The notes beneath the pieces were generated by a model that had not been told where the DNA came from, ran no database searches, and saw only the letters and a program-made list of their open reading frames with translations. From the NCBI RefSeq assembly GCF_008868005.1, contig NZ_WAAO01000002.1:1116001-1180000 (forward strand): a DNA stretch of 64,000 bases, given 5' to 3'. Source of the stretch: Microbacterium algeriense. GTDB taxonomy: Bacteria; Actinomycetota; Actinomycetes; Actinomycetales; Microbacteriaceae. The position numbers and the translations under genes are program-made. Within the stretch, counting starts at the first letter, position 1; each line of letters starts with the position of its first letter. This document shows, piece by piece, positions 8,424 through 22,326 of this stretch.

Positions 8424-8671
8424 CAGATGACCTCGAATTTCGTGATGAGGCCCAGCGCGACGATGGAGACGAACCACGTCAGAGCCAGGACGACGGTGAA
8501 GCGGTTCAGGTTCCGCTCCGCAAGGCCGGACGAGCCCACAGCGGACGTCATGCCGCCGCCGAACATGTCGGACAGACCGCCACCGCGGCCCTTGTGCAGA
8601 AGGATGAGGAGGGTCAGCAGGACGCTGGTGATGCCCAGCACGACCTGCAGGACGAACTCGAGAATTGCCAC
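8423..8671 (-). CDS. secG: Preprotein translocase subunit SecG
   Basis: Small subunit of the SecYEG channel. The product is 82 aa with two transmembrane segments (about residues 3-24 and 58-76) joined by the Gly-rich cytoplasmic loop KGRGGGLSDMFGGG, the SecG signature. It lies downstream of tpiA after a hairpin terminator and directly upstream of rbpA, with which it shares one base. A TATACT sequence on the minus strand (around 8716-8721) could be its -10 element, though no convincing -35 is seen. Confidence 0.95.
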   Translation of the reverse strand: MAILEFVLQVVLGITSVLLTLLILLHKGRGGGLSDMFGGGMTSAVGSSGLAERNLNRFTVVLALTWFVSIVALGLITKFEVI

Positions 8672-8724
8672 GAGAAAGAGCCTTTCGCTGGGGCCGGAGC
8701 GCCCCCGTAACGGTCAAGTATACG

Positions 8725-8752
8725 GTGCAGCGGGGCCGCAGCCCCGCTGCAC
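8725..8752 (-). terminator. Hairpin immediately after tpiA
   Basis: Perfect 12-bp arms at 8725-8736 and 8741-8752 with a 4-nt loop, abutting the tpiA stop codon. The run after it is not U-rich. It probably ends or attenuates the gap-pgk-tpiA transcript before secG. Confidence 0.72.
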
Positions 8753-9544
8753 TCACACGCCGACGTGCTTCTCGAAGCGGATGATCGCGGCGAACTCGTC
8801 CACGACGAGGCTCGCTCCGCCGACCAGCGCACCGTCCACATCGGGCTCGCGCATGAAGCTGGCGATGTTCGCCGCCTTCACCGAGCCGCCGTAGAGGATG
8901 CGCGTGCGCGCGGCCGCCTCGTCGCCGAGGACCTTCGCGATCACGGCCCGCAGCGCGGCGCAGACATCCTGCGCCTGCTGCGGTGTCGCCGCCTGGCCGG
9001 AGCCGATCGCCCACACGGGCTCGTACGCGACGACGATGTCCGCCTTCGGCGAGACGCCCTGGAGCGCCGCCTCGAGCTGAGACACGGGCACCGCGCTGGC
9101 GCCGAACTTCTCCAGGTCACCGGCCGTCTCGCCGACGCAGATCACCGGCACGAGGCTGTGCTTGAGCGCTGCCTGCACCTTGGCCGCCACGACGTCGTCG
9201 CCCTCGGCGTGGTATTCCCGACGCTCCGAGTGGCCGATGATGACGTACTTCGCGTCGAGCTTGGCCAGGAATGCTCCCGACACCTCACCGGTGTACGCAC
9301 CGGAGTCGTGTGCCGACAGGTCCTGCGCGCCGAGGGCGAACGGGATCTTGTCCGCGTCGATGAGCGTCTGCACGCTGCGGATGTCGGTGAACGGCGGGAA
9401 GACCGCCACCTCGACGGATCCGTCCTCGTGCTTCGCGTCCTTCAGCGTCCAGTGCAGCTTCTGCACGAACGCGACCGCCTGCAGGTGGTCGAGATTCATC
9501 TTCCAGTTTCCCGCGATCAGCGGGGTACGAGAGCTCACGCCCAT
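8753..9544 (-). CDS. tpiA: Triosephosphate isomerase
   Basis: Interconverts dihydroxyacetone phosphate and glyceraldehyde-3-phosphate. The product is 263 aa, a TIM barrel. Active-site segments are GNWKMN (Lys), IGHSERR (His electrophile), AYEPVWAIG (catalytic Glu) and the phosphate-binding ILYGGSV. The start overlaps the pgk stop by 10 bp, so it is translated with pgk in the gap-pgk-tpiA glycolytic unit. Confidence 0.98.
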   Translation of the reverse strand: MGVSSRTPLIAGNWKMNLDHLQAVAFVQKLHWTLKDAKHEDGSVEVAVFPPFTDIRSVQTLIDADKIPFALGAQDLSAHDSGAYTGEVSGAFLAKLDAKYVIIGHSERREYHAEGDDVVAAKVQAALKHSLVPVICVGETAGDLEKFGASAVPVSQLEAALQGVSPKADIVVAYEPVWAIGSGQAATPQQAQDVCAALRAVIAKVLGDEAAARTRILYGGSVKAANIASFMREPDVDGALVGGASLVVDEFAAIIRFEKHVGV

Positions 9545-10749
9545 CCGAGGACCTCCAGCCCAGGTAGTTTCTTGCCCTCGAGGAATTCGAGGCTCGCGCC
9601 GCCGCCGGTCGAGATGTGACCGAACTGATCGTCGGAGAATCCGAGCTGACGCACGGCCGCAGCGGAGTCGCCACCGCCGACGACACTGAGGCCGTCGACC
9701 TCGGTGAGCGCCTGCGCCACGGTCTTGGTGCCCGCCGCGAACGCCGGGAACTCGAACACGCCCATCGGGCCGTTCCAGAACACCGTCTTCGACCCGCGGA
9801 TGACCTCGGCGAAGCGAGCAGCCGTCTCCGGACCGATGTCGAGGCCGATGCCGGACGCCCCGAAGGCCGTCTGCTCGATCGCGTCGGCGGCCGCGACCTC
9901 ATGGTCCGCGTCCGCCGAGAAGGATGCCGCGACGACCACGTCGGTGGGGAGGACGAGCTCCACGCCGCGCTCAGCCGCTTCGGCGATGTACCCGCGGACG
10001 GTGTCGAGCTGATCCTCTTCGAGAAGGCTCGACGCGACCGCGTGACCCTGCGCCTTCAGGAACGTGAACAGCATTCCGCCGCCGACGAGGATCCGGTCGA
10101 CCCGCGGCAGCAGGTGCGAGATCACGCCCAGCTTGTCGCTCACCTTGGATCCGCCGAGCACCACCGCGTAGGGGCGCTCCGGGTTCTCGGTGAGGCGGTC
10201 GAGCACGTCGAGCTCGGTCGCGATCAGCAGACCGGCAGCCGACGGGAGCAGCTCGGCGAGTTCGTACACGCTCGCCTGCTTGCGGTGCACCACGCCGAAC
10301 CCGTCGGAGACGAGCACGTCGCCGAGCTTCGCGAGCTCCGCGGCGAAGGCGCCGCGCTCGGCGGCGTCCTTCGACGTCTCCCCCGGGTTGAACCGGAGGT
10401 TCTCGATCACGACGACTCCGCCGTCCTCGAGCGAGGCCACGGCCTCCGTCGCCGACTCGCCTACCGTGTCGCGCGCGAACGCGACCGGGGCGCCGAGGAG
10501 TTCGGACAGCCGCTGAGCCACCGGCTCCAGGCTGTACTGCGGGTCGGGCGCACCGTCGGGTCGGCCGAGGTGCGAGCACACGACAACACGGGCGCCCGCG
10601 TTGATGAGTGCGTTGAGGGTCGGCAACGAGGCGCGGACACGGCCATCGTCCGTGATGATTCCGTCCCGCAGGGGGACGTTGAGATCACAACGGACGATGA
10701 CGCGCTTGCCCTCGAGCGACCCCAGGGTGTCCAGGGTGCGCAGAGTCAT
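9535..10749 (-). CDS. pgk: Phosphoglycerate kinase
   Basis: Transfers the acyl phosphate of 1,3-bisphosphoglycerate to ADP. The product is 404 aa, of normal length. Visible motifs are RCDLNVPL at the substrate site, the GGSKVSDK hinge region, VFWNGPMGVFE and the nucleotide-binding GGGDSAAAV near the C-terminus. It lies 10 bp downstream of gap and overlaps tpiA by 10 bp, giving tight co-expression. Confidence 0.98.
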   Translation of the reverse strand: MTLRTLDTLGSLEGKRVIVRCDLNVPLRDGIITDDGRVRASLPTLNALINAGARVVVCSHLGRPDGAPDPQYSLEPVAQRLSELLGAPVAFARDTVGESATEAVASLEDGGVVVIENLRFNPGETSKDAAERGAFAAELAKLGDVLVSDGFGVVHRKQASVYELAELLPSAAGLLIATELDVLDRLTENPERPYAVVLGGSKVSDKLGVISHLLPRVDRILVGGGMLFTFLKAQGHAVASSLLEEDQLDTVRGYIAEAAERGVELVLPTDVVVAASFSADADHEVAAADAIEQTAFGASGIGLDIGPETAARFAEVIRGSKTVFWNGPMGVFEFPAFAAGTKTVAQALTEVDGLSVVGGGDSAAAVRQLGFSDDQFGHISTGGGASLEFLEGKKLPGLEVLGWA

Positions 10750-10759
10750 GTGTCTGAGC

Positions 10760-11770
<1,011 letters not shown>

Positions 11771-11845
11771 TCAGGTCTCCCTGTTTCTCGTGCGCTGTGC
11801 GCCGCCTTCCAGCGGACGTCATACGCGGATTTTTTGGCTGAGAGG

Positions 11846-11877
11846 GCGTCCCGACGAGCCGTGGCCCGTCGGGACGC
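11846..11877 (-). terminator. Hairpin after sodA
   Basis: Perfect 11-bp arms at 11846-11856 and 11867-11877 with a 10-nt loop, 7 nt past the sodA stop. No U-tract follows on the minus strand. It likely insulates sodA from gap. Confidence 0.65.
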
Positions 11878-11884
11878 GACCCGA

Positions 11885-12511
11885 TTACGACAGTACCAGC
11901 AGGCCGTTCGTCTGCTTGCGGGCGACCTCGAGGCGCTGGGCGACGTTCTCCCAGTTCGCGATGTTCCACGCGGCCTTGACGTAGTCGGCCTTCACGTTGA
12001 GGTAGTCGAGGTAGAAGGCGTGCTCCCACATGTCGAGCTGGAACAGCGGGATCGTGCCCTGCGCCGTGTTCGACTGCTGGTCGAACAGCTGCTGGATGAT
12101 GAGGCGCGAGCCGATCGAGTCCCAGCTGAGGACCGCCCAGCCGGAGCCCTGGATGCCGGTCGCCGCGGCGGTGAAGTGGGCCTGGAACTTCTCGAACGAG
12201 CCGAAGTACTCGTCGATCGCGGCCTTCAGCTCGCCCTCCGGCTGGCCTCCGCCGTTCGGCGACAGGTTGGTCCAGAAGATCGAGTGGTTGACGTGGCCGC
12301 CGAGGTTGAACGCGAGGTCCTTCTCGAGCTTGTTGACGTTCGCGAGGTTGCCGCTCTCACGGGCCTCGGCGAGCTGCTCGAGGGCGGTGTTCGCGCCGGC
12401 GACGTAGGTCGCGTGGTGCTTGTCGTGGTGCAGCTCCATGATCTTGCCGCTGATGTGCGGCTCCAGGGCTGCGAAGTCGTAGGGAAGGTCGGGGAGCGTG
12501 TAGGTCGCCAT
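11885..12511 (-). CDS. sodA: Superoxide dismutase (Mn/Fe family)
   Basis: Dismutates superoxide. The product is 208 aa from the ATG at 12511 ([13 protein letters not shown], the usual N-terminus), which has GAAAG upstream; an upstream in-frame start would add an implausible MDESD. Metal ligands are visible in [15 protein letters not shown] and [11 protein letters not shown]. The metal (Mn, Fe or cambialistic) cannot be fixed from sequence alone. No signal peptide, so it is cytoplasmic. It lies between whiA and gap, a position not usual for the whiA-gap block in many actinobacteria. Confidence 0.96.
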   Translation of the reverse strand: MATYTLPDLPYDFAALEPHISGKIMELHHDKHHATYVAGANTALEQLAEARESGNLANVNKLEKDLAFNLGGHVNHSIFWTNLSPNGGGQPEGELKAAIDEYFGSFEKFQAHFTAAATGIQGSGWAVLSWDSIGSRLIIQQLFDQQSNTAQGTIPLFQLDMWEHAFYLDYLNVKADYVKAAWNIANWENVAQRLEVARKQTNGLLVLS

Positions 12512-12641
12512 ATCGCTTTCATCCAATCCGCGCCGCGCCGCGGCGCTTGCCGATCCTCCGCGCCGCCGATGTGCGGCGTAGAGCGGACGTCTCTCATCCT
12601 ACTGACGACAACGCGGCCGCGCCCCTGAACCTTCCGCCAGA

Positions 12642-12687
12642 TGACGAAGACCCGCCACCCGATTCTTCGGGGAGCGGGTCTTCGTCA
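12642..12687 (-). terminator. Hairpin after whiA
   Basis: Perfect 14-bp arms at 12642-12655 and 12674-12687 with an 18-nt loop, 11 nt beyond the whiA stop and before sodA. No U-run follows, so termination strength is uncertain. Confidence 0.6.
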
Positions 12688-12698
12688 CGCGAGAGACG

Positions 12699-13676
12699 TC
12701 AGACGTCGAGGCCGACGGGCACAGCAGCCTCGGTGCCGGGGATGCCCTCCTGCTGGGCGCGCTTGTCGGCCATGGCGAGGAGACGCCGGATGCGACCGGC
12801 GACGGCATCCTTGGTCAGGGGCGGGTCGGCGTGGTGACCGAGCTCGTCGAGGCTCGCATCGCGGTGCGCGAGCCGCAGCTCGCCGGCGACCTTCAGATGA
12901 TCGGGAACCTCGTCGGCCAGGATCTCGAGTGCGCGCTCGACACGGGCGCACGCCGCCACCGCCGCCTGCGCGGAGCGACGCAGATTGGCGTCGTCGAAGT
13001 TGACGAGGCGGTTGACGCCGGCGCGGACCTCACGACGCTGCCGGAGTTCCTCCCACGCGATCGCCGTCTTCTGCGCGCCCATCTCGTTGAGGATCGTGCG
13101 GATCGCCTCGCCTTCGCGGACGACGACGCGCGGCATGCCGCGCACCTCGCGGGCCTTCGCCGCGACACCGAGCCGATGCGCGGCGCCGACGAGGGCCATC
13201 GCGGCCTCGGACGAGGGGCAGACGACCTCGAGCATCGCCGAGCGTCCCGGCTCGCTGAGGGTGCCCGCGGCGAGGAAGGCGCCGCGCCACAGGCCGGCGA
13301 CCTCGGCCCGTGAGCCGGTCGTGAGACGGTTGGGCAGGCCCCGCACGGGGCGACGGCGCTGGTCGAGCAGGCCGGTCTGGCGGGCCAGGGTCTCCCCCTG
13401 GGCGATCACGCGCACCGCCCACCGGGCGCCGTCGTTCGCGGTGCTGGACTGCACCTGGGCGATCTCGGGGCGGACCCCGTAGATCTCGGCGAGGTCACGC
13501 GCGACGCGACGCGCGAGGGTCTCGGCATCCACCTCGGCCTCCACGGCCACGCGACCGGCGATCGAATGCAGTCCACCGGCGAAGCGGAGGATGGCGGTCA
13601 CCTCCGCGACGCGCACCGTGGGGGGTGCATTGCGGATGCTGACCAGCTCGGCCTTGACGTCGGTGGTTAGTGCCAC
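12699..13676 (-). CDS. whiA: DNA-binding protein WhiA
   Basis: Transcriptional regulator that in sporulating actinobacteria drives the division switch and in others affects growth and division. The product is 325 aa. The N-terminal half is a degenerate LAGLIDADG homing-endonuclease fold (about residues 20-200) and the C-terminal part (about 225-310) is the WhiA helix-turn-helix, with [14 protein letters not shown] and the terminal [23 protein letters not shown] written here in parts of the motif. The start is GTG at 13676. It follows rapZ directly (67 bp), without the yvcK gene found between them in many genomes. Confidence 0.95.
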   Translation of the reverse strand: MALTTDVKAELVSIRNAPPTVRVAEVTAILRFAGGLHSIAGRVAVEAEVDAETLARRVARDLAEIYGVRPEIAQVQSSTANDGARWAVRVIAQGETLARQTGLLDQRRRPVRGLPNRLTTGSRAEVAGLWRGAFLAAGTLSEPGRSAMLEVVCPSSEAAMALVGAAHRLGVAAKAREVRGMPRVVVREGEAIRTILNEMGAQKTAIAWEELRQRREVRAGVNRLVNFDDANLRRSAQAAVAACARVERALEILADEVPDHLKVAGELRLAHRDASLDELGHHADPPLTKDAVAGRIRRLLAMADKRAQQEGIPGTEAAVPVGLDV

Positions 13677-13743
13677 GACACTCCTTCACGTTCACGCGCC
13701 GGATCGCGACGCAAACGTCCAGCTTACTCGGCCGGGCGACCCG

Positions 13744-14616
13744 CTACTCTCGGCCGAGGTCCCGGTGACGGACGTTGACGGCGACCCCGGGGATCGCCGC
13801 GATCCTGCGTGCCAGCTCCTCCGACATCGCCACCGAGCGGTGTTTGCCGCCCGTGCAGCCGACGGCGATGGTGGAATGGCTCTTGTTCTCGCGCTGATAC
13901 CCCTCCAGCACCGGCACCAGGGCCGCGGAGTAGGCGTCGAGGAACTCCTTCGCCCCCTCGCGGGAGAGGACGTACTCGCGGACCGTCTCGTCCTGCCCGG
14001 TCAGGCCGCGCAGCTCCTCGTTCCAGAACGGGTTCGGGAGGAACCGCATGTCCGCCACGAGGTCGACGTCCGTCGGCAGCCCGTACTTGAACCCGAAGCT
14101 GAGCAGGGTGACGCGATGCCGCGCCTGTCCCTCCTCCGAGAAGATGTCGGAGACCTGGGTGGCCAGCTGGTGGATGTTCAGCGACGAGGTGTCGATCACC
14201 ATGTCCGCGGCCTCGCGGATCGGGGCGAGGCGCGCGCGTTCGCTGCGGATGCCGTCCAGCAGGGTGCCGTCGTCCTGAAGCGGATGCGGCCGTCGTACCG
14301 ACTCGAAGCGGCGCACGAGCACGTCGTCCGAGGCATCGAGGAACAGCACACGGAGCGAACCCCGCGACCGCAGTGCGCGGGCCACGCCGGGGAAGTCGTC
14401 GAACAGGTTGCGTCCGCGGATGTCCACCACCGCGGCGACCTTCGGCAGGGCGTCTCCGCCCATGTCGGTGAGTTCGAGCAGGGGGCGGAGGATCTGCGGG
14501 GGCAGGTTGTCGACGACGTACCAGCCGAGGTCCTCCAGTGCGTTCGCCACCGTCGTCCGGCCCGCGCCGGACATCCCTGTGACGATGAGGAACTCGCCCT
14601 TCTCCCCGTCAGTCAT
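13744..14616 (-). CDS. rapZ: RNase adapter / nucleotide-binding protein RapZ
   Basis: P-loop protein of the RapZ/YvcJ family; it binds nucleotides and, in other bacteria, controls RNase E targeting or competence. The product is 290 aa. The Walker A is [10 protein letters not shown], with Arg in place of the usual Lys, a substitution I recall as normal in actinobacterial members. [11 protein letters not shown] and the C-terminal [10 protein letters not shown] are diagnostic. It lies between uvrC and whiA in the conserved uvrC-rapZ-whiA order. The target pathway in this organism is not evident. Confidence 0.95.
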   Translation of the reverse strand: MTDGEKGEFLIVTGMSGAGRTTVANALEDLGWYVVDNLPPQILRPLLELTDMGGDALPKVAAVVDIRGRNLFDDFPGVARALRSRGSLRVLFLDASDDVLVRRFESVRRPHPLQDDGTLLDGIRSERARLAPIREAADMVIDTSSLNIHQLATQVSDIFSEEGQARHRVTLLSFGFKYGLPTDVDLVADMRFLPNPFWNEELRGLTGQDETVREYVLSREGAKEFLDAYSAALVPVLEGYQRENKSHSTIAVGCTGGKHRSVAMSEELARRIAAIPGVAVNVRHRDLGRE

Positions 14617-14651
14617 CGCTCAGTGCTCCCTCTCCCCCTCGGCTTCCCAGC

Positions 14652-16555
14652 CTAGCGAGTGGAGAGGTGCGTGTGGATGTTCTGGGCGAGCACCGGACCG
14701 ATCCCCTGGACCTCCTGGATCTGGGCGGGGTCGGCGGCGCGGAGGGCCGTCACCGAGCCGAAGTGCTTGAGCAGCACCTTGATCCGCGAAGCGCCCAATC
14801 CCGGCACCTCGGACAGGATCGAGCCGATGTCGTTCCGCCGCTTCTTGCGCTGGTGGGTGATCGCGAAGCGGTGCGCCTCGTCGCGCAGACGCTGGAGCAG
14901 ATACAGCGCCTCGCTCGTGCGCGGCAGGATCACGGGGAAGTCCTCCCCCGGCAGCCACACCTCCTCGAGCCGCTTGGCGATGCCGCACACGGCGATCTCG
15001 GTGTGCCCGGCGTCTCGGAGCGCCCTGGCCGCGGCCTCGACCTGGGGCTTGCCGCCGTCGACCAGGAGGAGCTGCGGCGGATACGCGAAGCGAGGCTTGC
15101 GTCGCACGGTCGCCTCGCCGACGTCCTCTCCGACGACCTCGTCCGTGGTGGGATCGATGACCTCGATCTCCTCCGGACGGTCGAGGTAGGCGAGCCGGCG
15201 CCGGAGCACCTGGTACATCGAATCGGTGTCGTCCGTCGTCTCGGGGATGTTGAACGATCGGTACTGGTCCTTGCGCGGCAGCCCGTCCTCGAACACCACC
15301 ATCGACGCGACGACGTTCGTGCCGCCGAGGTGCGAGATGTCGAAGCACTCGATCCGCAGCGGCGCCTCGTCCATGCCGAGAGCTTCCTGCAGGTCGGTCA
15401 GCGCCTGAGTGCGGGCGACGTAGTCGGTCGTCCGCCTGGTCTTGTGCCGGATCAGGGCCTGCTGCGCGTTGAGGCTGGCCGTGCGCATCAGGTCGGCGCG
15501 CTGACCGCGGTGCGCCACCGCGATCTCGACCTTCTTGCCTCGGCGCTCGCGCAACCACAGTTCCAGCTCGGCGGCGTCGTCGGGAAGGGTGGGGACGAGG
15601 ATGCGACGCGGCACGTCCTGCGCTTCGCCGTACGCCTGCTGGAGGACCTGTTCGACCAGCTCACCGCTGGAGATGTCGATCTCCTTCTCGATCGTCAGCG
15701 CCCGCACACCGCGCACTCGACCACCGCGGATGACGAAGTGCTGCACGGCCGCGGCGAGCTCGTCCTCGGCGATGCCGAAGAGGTCCGCGTCCTCGTCGCT
15801 GGGGAGCACGAGGGCGCTCTTGCCGAGCACGGCCTCGATCGCGGTCAGCTTGTCGCGGTACCGGGCTGCCGCCTCGTAGTCCATCGCCGCGGAGGCGGCC
15901 ATCATCCGCTTCGTGAGCTCGCGCGTGAACCGCTCGTCGCCGCCCGCCATGAACGCGACGAAATCGTCGACCATGGCGCGGTGCTCCTCGATCGTGACCG
16001 TCATGGAGCAGGGGCCGCCGCACTTGCCGATCTGACCGGGGAAGCACGGTCGCCCGGTCTGCATCGCGCGCTTGTAGCTGGAGTCGCTGCAGGTGCGGAT
16101 CGGGAACGCCTTGATCATCAGGTCGATGGTCTCGTGCACGGCCCACACCTTGGGGTACGGGCCGAAGTAGCGGGCACCGGGGATCTTCCGATTTCGGGTC
16201 ACGATCACGCGCGGCGCCTCGTCGCCGAGGGTCACCGCCATGAACGGATACGACTTGTCATCCCGGTACTTGACGTTGAACGGCGGATCGAACTCCTTGA
16301 TCCACATGTACTCGAGTTGGAGCGAGTCCACATCCGTCGGGACGACCGTCCACTCCACCGACGCCGCCGTGGTCACCATGCGTCGGGTGCGCTCATGAAG
16401 CGTCCGCAGCGGTGCGAAGTAGTTCGACAGACGCTGGCGGAGGTTCTTCGCCTTGCCGACGTACAGCACGCGACCGGCGGCGTCGCGGAAGCGGTACACA
16501 CCGGGATCGGTGGGGATCTCCCCCGGTCGCGGCTTGTACGACAGCGCGTCGGCCA

Positions 16556-16556
<1 letters not shown>
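14652..16556 (-). CDS. uvrC: Excinuclease ABC subunit C
   Basis: Makes the dual incisions in nucleotide excision repair. The product is 634 aa. The N-terminal GIY-YIG nuclease domain (about residues 14-100) shows DPGVYRFRD and [12 protein letters not shown]. The UVR motif ([14 protein letters not shown], about 210-245) binds UvrB. The RNase H-like domain holds the 3'/5' incision acidic residues, including [13 protein letters not shown] and [11 protein letters not shown] tandem helix-hairpin-helix is at the C-terminus ([15 protein letters not shown]). The ATG at 16556 overlaps the uvrA stop by one base. Confidence 0.98.
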
Positions 16557-19444
<2,888 letters not shown>

Positions 19445-19453
19445 CGAACAAGT

Positions 19454-20050
19454 CTACGAGGGGCCACGGACATCGGCTCCGCGAGCGGCGATCGCTTCCC
19501 CGCCGCTCCCCTCTCCGTGTACCCTTCCGCGCGCGGAATCCGCCACGCGTGCGGCGCGCAGCGCGAACAGCACGCCCAGCAGGAGGACGACGGCCGCGAG
19601 CGGCGCGAGCCACGCCGCTCCGCGATCCACGGGTCCCGGAGCCAGCAGCCACACGCCGAACGCGAGCGGCTGCGCCACGAGCTGTGCGATGACGAATCGC
19701 CGCAGACCCGGCAGCAGCACGGCGGGCGCGAGGCGCGACGCCGCGGGAATCGTGAGGCTCAGCGACCCGAGCAGGTGGATCGCCGGGACCACCAGGACGG
19801 CGAGTGCGGTCCGCTCCGGAGACGGGTCCGTCAGCACGACGCCGAACACCACGCATGCCGCCGCGATCCAGGCGGCGAGGGAACGCGGGAAGACGACGGC
19901 GAGGAGGGCCGACATCACCGCGACGCCCTGCCACAACGGGAAGGGGTTGAGCAGGACGACGCCGACCGCGACCACGACCACGTTCAGCAGCCTCACGGCG
20001 ACGCCGGGCACGACGACCCCCGACCGGAACGAGCGCAGCCTCTTCGTCAT
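19454..20050 (-). CDS. Polytopic membrane protein of the MoxR/DUF58 cluster
   Basis: 198-residue hydrophobic protein with about six predicted membrane spans between residues 11 and 175 and a charged C-terminal tail. I do not recognise the family. Its ATG at 20050 overlaps the stop of the DUF58 gene (ATGA), so it is the last member of the five-gene unit. It is likely a membrane component acting with the DUF58 and DUF4129 proteins; role unknown. Because of the frameshift in the DUF58 gene, the upstream reading frame is now continuous with this one. Confidence 0.8.
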   Translation of the reverse strand: MTKRLRSFRSGVVVPGVAVRLLNVVVVAVGVVLLNPFPLWQGVAVMSALLAVVFPRSLAAWIAAACVVFGVVLTDPSPERTALAVLVVPAIHLLGSLSLTIPAASRLAPAVLLPGLRRFVIAQLVAQPLAFGVWLLAPGPVDRGAAWLAPLAAVVLLLGVLFALRAARVADSARGRVHGEGSGGEAIAARGADVRGPS

Positions 20051-21355
20051 CGCCGCACCGCCCGTGCACGCTGCTGCCGGAGGGCGGCCAGCCGCATCGC
20101 GATGTCGACATCCGGATCCGCCCACGAGACGACCTCCACCCCCGCATGTCGCAGGTCGAGGAGGATGTCGGAACGCTCCGCGAGCAGGGTGCGCAGCGCG
20201 ATCCGCTGTTCCCGACTGAGTCTGGCCGTGTCGGGGTCGGGCAGGACGTCGACCGCGACGACCGCATGACCTGATGCCCGCCAGCGGGTGGCCAACCGCG
20301 CGGCCACCCCCTCCACGAACGTCGACAGGACGAAGATGATCGATCCCGGCGGCACGATGGGCGCTCGGAGGTATCGGCTGTCTCCGTCCGCCGCGTCGGT
20401 CGCGCCGATGACGTCGCGCAGCCGGGCGAGATGCCGGGAGCCTCCGCCGGACGGCAGGTTCCGGCCACCCGGGGTGAGTGCGTGGTACGCGACGCGATCG
20501 CCGACGCCGACCGCGACGGTCGCGATGGACAGCGCGGCCTCGCGCGCCAGGTCGAGAGAGGTGACACCGGAGGTGTCGGGATCGCCCAACTCCCCACGCC
20601 GCCACCACGGCCCCGAGGTCCTCCGCCGTGTCCACCGCGATGACCACGGAGGAGTCGCTGAGCGCTTCCGTGCGCCGCACCAGCAAGTCGCCGGGGCGAC
20701 GCGCAGCCCGGGCCGTGGCCCGCCAGTCGACCCGGCGCAGCTCATCGCCGGGGACGAAGGCGTGGATGTCACGGAAGTCGCCGCCATGACCGGGGCGGAC
20801 GCCCGGGTGCGCGCCATGCAGACCGGTCAGGCGAGGCGCGACGGGGAGGCGTCCGATCCGGATCGCGCGGGGCGGCGCGTTCCACACCACAGCGACACGG
20901 GACGCCGACTCCGAGATCCATGCGCCGTCGAGGCAGGCGCCTCGGAGAGTCAGGGCGAGAGCCTCCGAAGGTCCGGAGTGCTGCAGCAGGCTGCGCGCGC
21001 GGAGGACCGCCCGGCCTGGCCGCACGTCGGCGAGCCCGGTGCGGCGCTGCTGCTGATCCACGGCGACCTGGATCCACTCCGCGTTCGACTCGACGTCCGC
21101 CTCCACGTGCACCTCGGGCGTGGCATCCGAGCCCCCTGGCCGTGCGCGGAGCTCGATCGCGACCACGTCATCCGGGGGTCGGCGCCACAGCGCCCATGCC
21201 GTGCCGAGCGCGAGCGGCAGGCCGATGGCGATGACGTCCGGGCGCGACAGGGCGAGTCCCACGGCTGCGAGCAGCGTCGCTCCCGCGATGCCGATCGCGA
21301 TGACGGGCGTGCGCCGCCAGGTCACGGGCGCGCGGACGCGGATCGGCTCGGTCAC
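20047..21355 (-). pseudogene. DUF58 domain protein, apparent +1 frameshift
   Basis: A DUF58 protein (vWA-like fold) normally partners MoxR ATPases. Reading from the GTG at 21355, two N-terminal membrane segments precede the DUF58 core GDELRRVDWRATARA, and the frame is protein-like to about residue 253 (VIAVDTAEDLGAVVAAW). The homologous continuation, starting DPDTSGVTSLDLAREAAL, is in another frame and runs to the stop at 20047. The total length is not a multiple of three. Removing one base from the CCCC run at 20592-20595 restores one reading frame. It could be a sequencing error, a genuine inactivating mutation or, less likely, programmed frameshifting. The GTG start overlaps the MoxR stop by 4 bp. 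Confidence 0.85.
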
Positions 21356-22326
21356 GGGCGCACAGCCACGGTGGGCGGCACGGGCGTCGTCGCGACGACG
21401 GTCGCGACGACGGAACGCGGATCCGTTCCCTGCGCCCAGGCCTGCGGCGTCAAGGTGAGACGGTGGGCGAGCACGGGCTCCGCGATGCGCTTGAGGTCGT
21501 CGGGGCGCACGTAGTCCCGCCCGTCGAGGGCGGCCAGGGCGCGTCCGAGCAGCACCAGCGCCTGAGATCCGCGCGGCGAGGCGCCGACGGCGACGTTCGC
21601 GGCATCCCGTGTGCCCCGGGCGAGGTCGACGCTGTACCGCGCGATGTCGCCGTCGACGTGGATCCGCTCGACCGCCGCCTGGAGGGCGACCAGTTCGGCG
21701 GTGTCGATGACCTGTTCCACGCGCACGTCCGGGTTCTGCCTCCGCACCCGGTCGAGGATGATCCGCGACTCCTCGTCGGGCGAGGGATAGCCGACGGCGA
21801 GGCGCACCATGAAGCGGTCCAGCTGTGCCTCGGGGAGGGCGTAGGTGCCCTCGTATTCGATGGGATTCGACGTCGCGATGACATGGAACGGACGCGGGAG
21901 CGGGAAGCTGTTGCCCTCGACGGTGACCTGGCCCTCCGCCATCGCCTCGAGCATCGCCGATTGGGTCTTGGGCGTCGTGCGGTTCACTTCGTCGGCCAGA
22001 AGCAGCCCGGTGAAGATCGGACCGGGCCGGAACACGAAGTCGCCCGTCGACGGCGCGTACACGTACGAGCCCGTGACATCTCCGGGGAGCATGTCGGGCG
22101 TGCACTGCAGCCGACGGAAGTCGAGGCCGAGCGCGGAGGCCAGACTCCGCGCCGCGAGCGTCTTGCCGAGACCGGGGACGTCCTCGAAGAGCACATGCCC
22201 GCCCGCCAGGATCGCGGCGAGAGCGACCGTGAGCGGCTCATCCATGCCGACGACTCCCCCTCGCACGCTGTCGAGCACTCTGCGACCGATCTCTGCGATC
22301 CGGGTCGTCTCCACGCTGTCGGTCAT
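21352..22326 (-). CDS. MoxR-family AAA+ ATPase
   Basis: Chaperone-like AAA+ ATPase, 324 aa. Walker A is VPGLGKTLAARS at about residue 50, Walker B is LLLADEVNRTTPKTQSAML, sensor I is VIATSNPIEYEGTY, and the C-terminal lid carries SPRGSQALVLLGRALA. MoxR proteins typically mature or activate a vWA/DUF58 partner, here the next gene. The start is the ATG at 22326, overlapping the upstream gene by 4 bp. The substrate protein is unknown. Confidence 0.95.
   Translation of the reverse strand: MTDSVETTRIAEIGRRVLDSVRGGVVGMDEPLTVALAAILAGGHVLFEDVPGLGKTLAARSLASALGLDFRRLQCTPDMLPGDVTGSYVYAPSTGDFVFRPGPIFTGLLLADEVNRTTPKTQSAMLEAMAEGQVTVEGNSFPLPRPFHVIATSNPIEYEGTYALPEAQLDRFMVRLAVGYPSPDEESRIILDRVRRQNPDVRVEQVIDTAELVALQAAVERIHVDGDIARYSVDLARGTRDAANVAVGASPRGSQALVLLGRALAALDGRDYVRPDDLKRIAEPVLAHRLTLTPQAWAQGTDPRSVVATVVATTPVPPTVAVRP

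Noticed and set aside
8700..8724. A full secG promoter with TATACT and TTGACC elements
   Set aside because: TTGACC lies downstream of TATACT in the direction of transcription, the wrong order, so only the -10-like part is plausible.
19454..22105. An uninterrupted 883-codon leftward reading frame covering the DUF58 and membrane genes
   Set aside because: Only two segments of it are protein-like. The rest is Arg/Pro/Gly-rich shadow of the true frames and of the MoxR gene. It is explained by a frameshift in DUF58 and by stop-poor GC-rich DNA.
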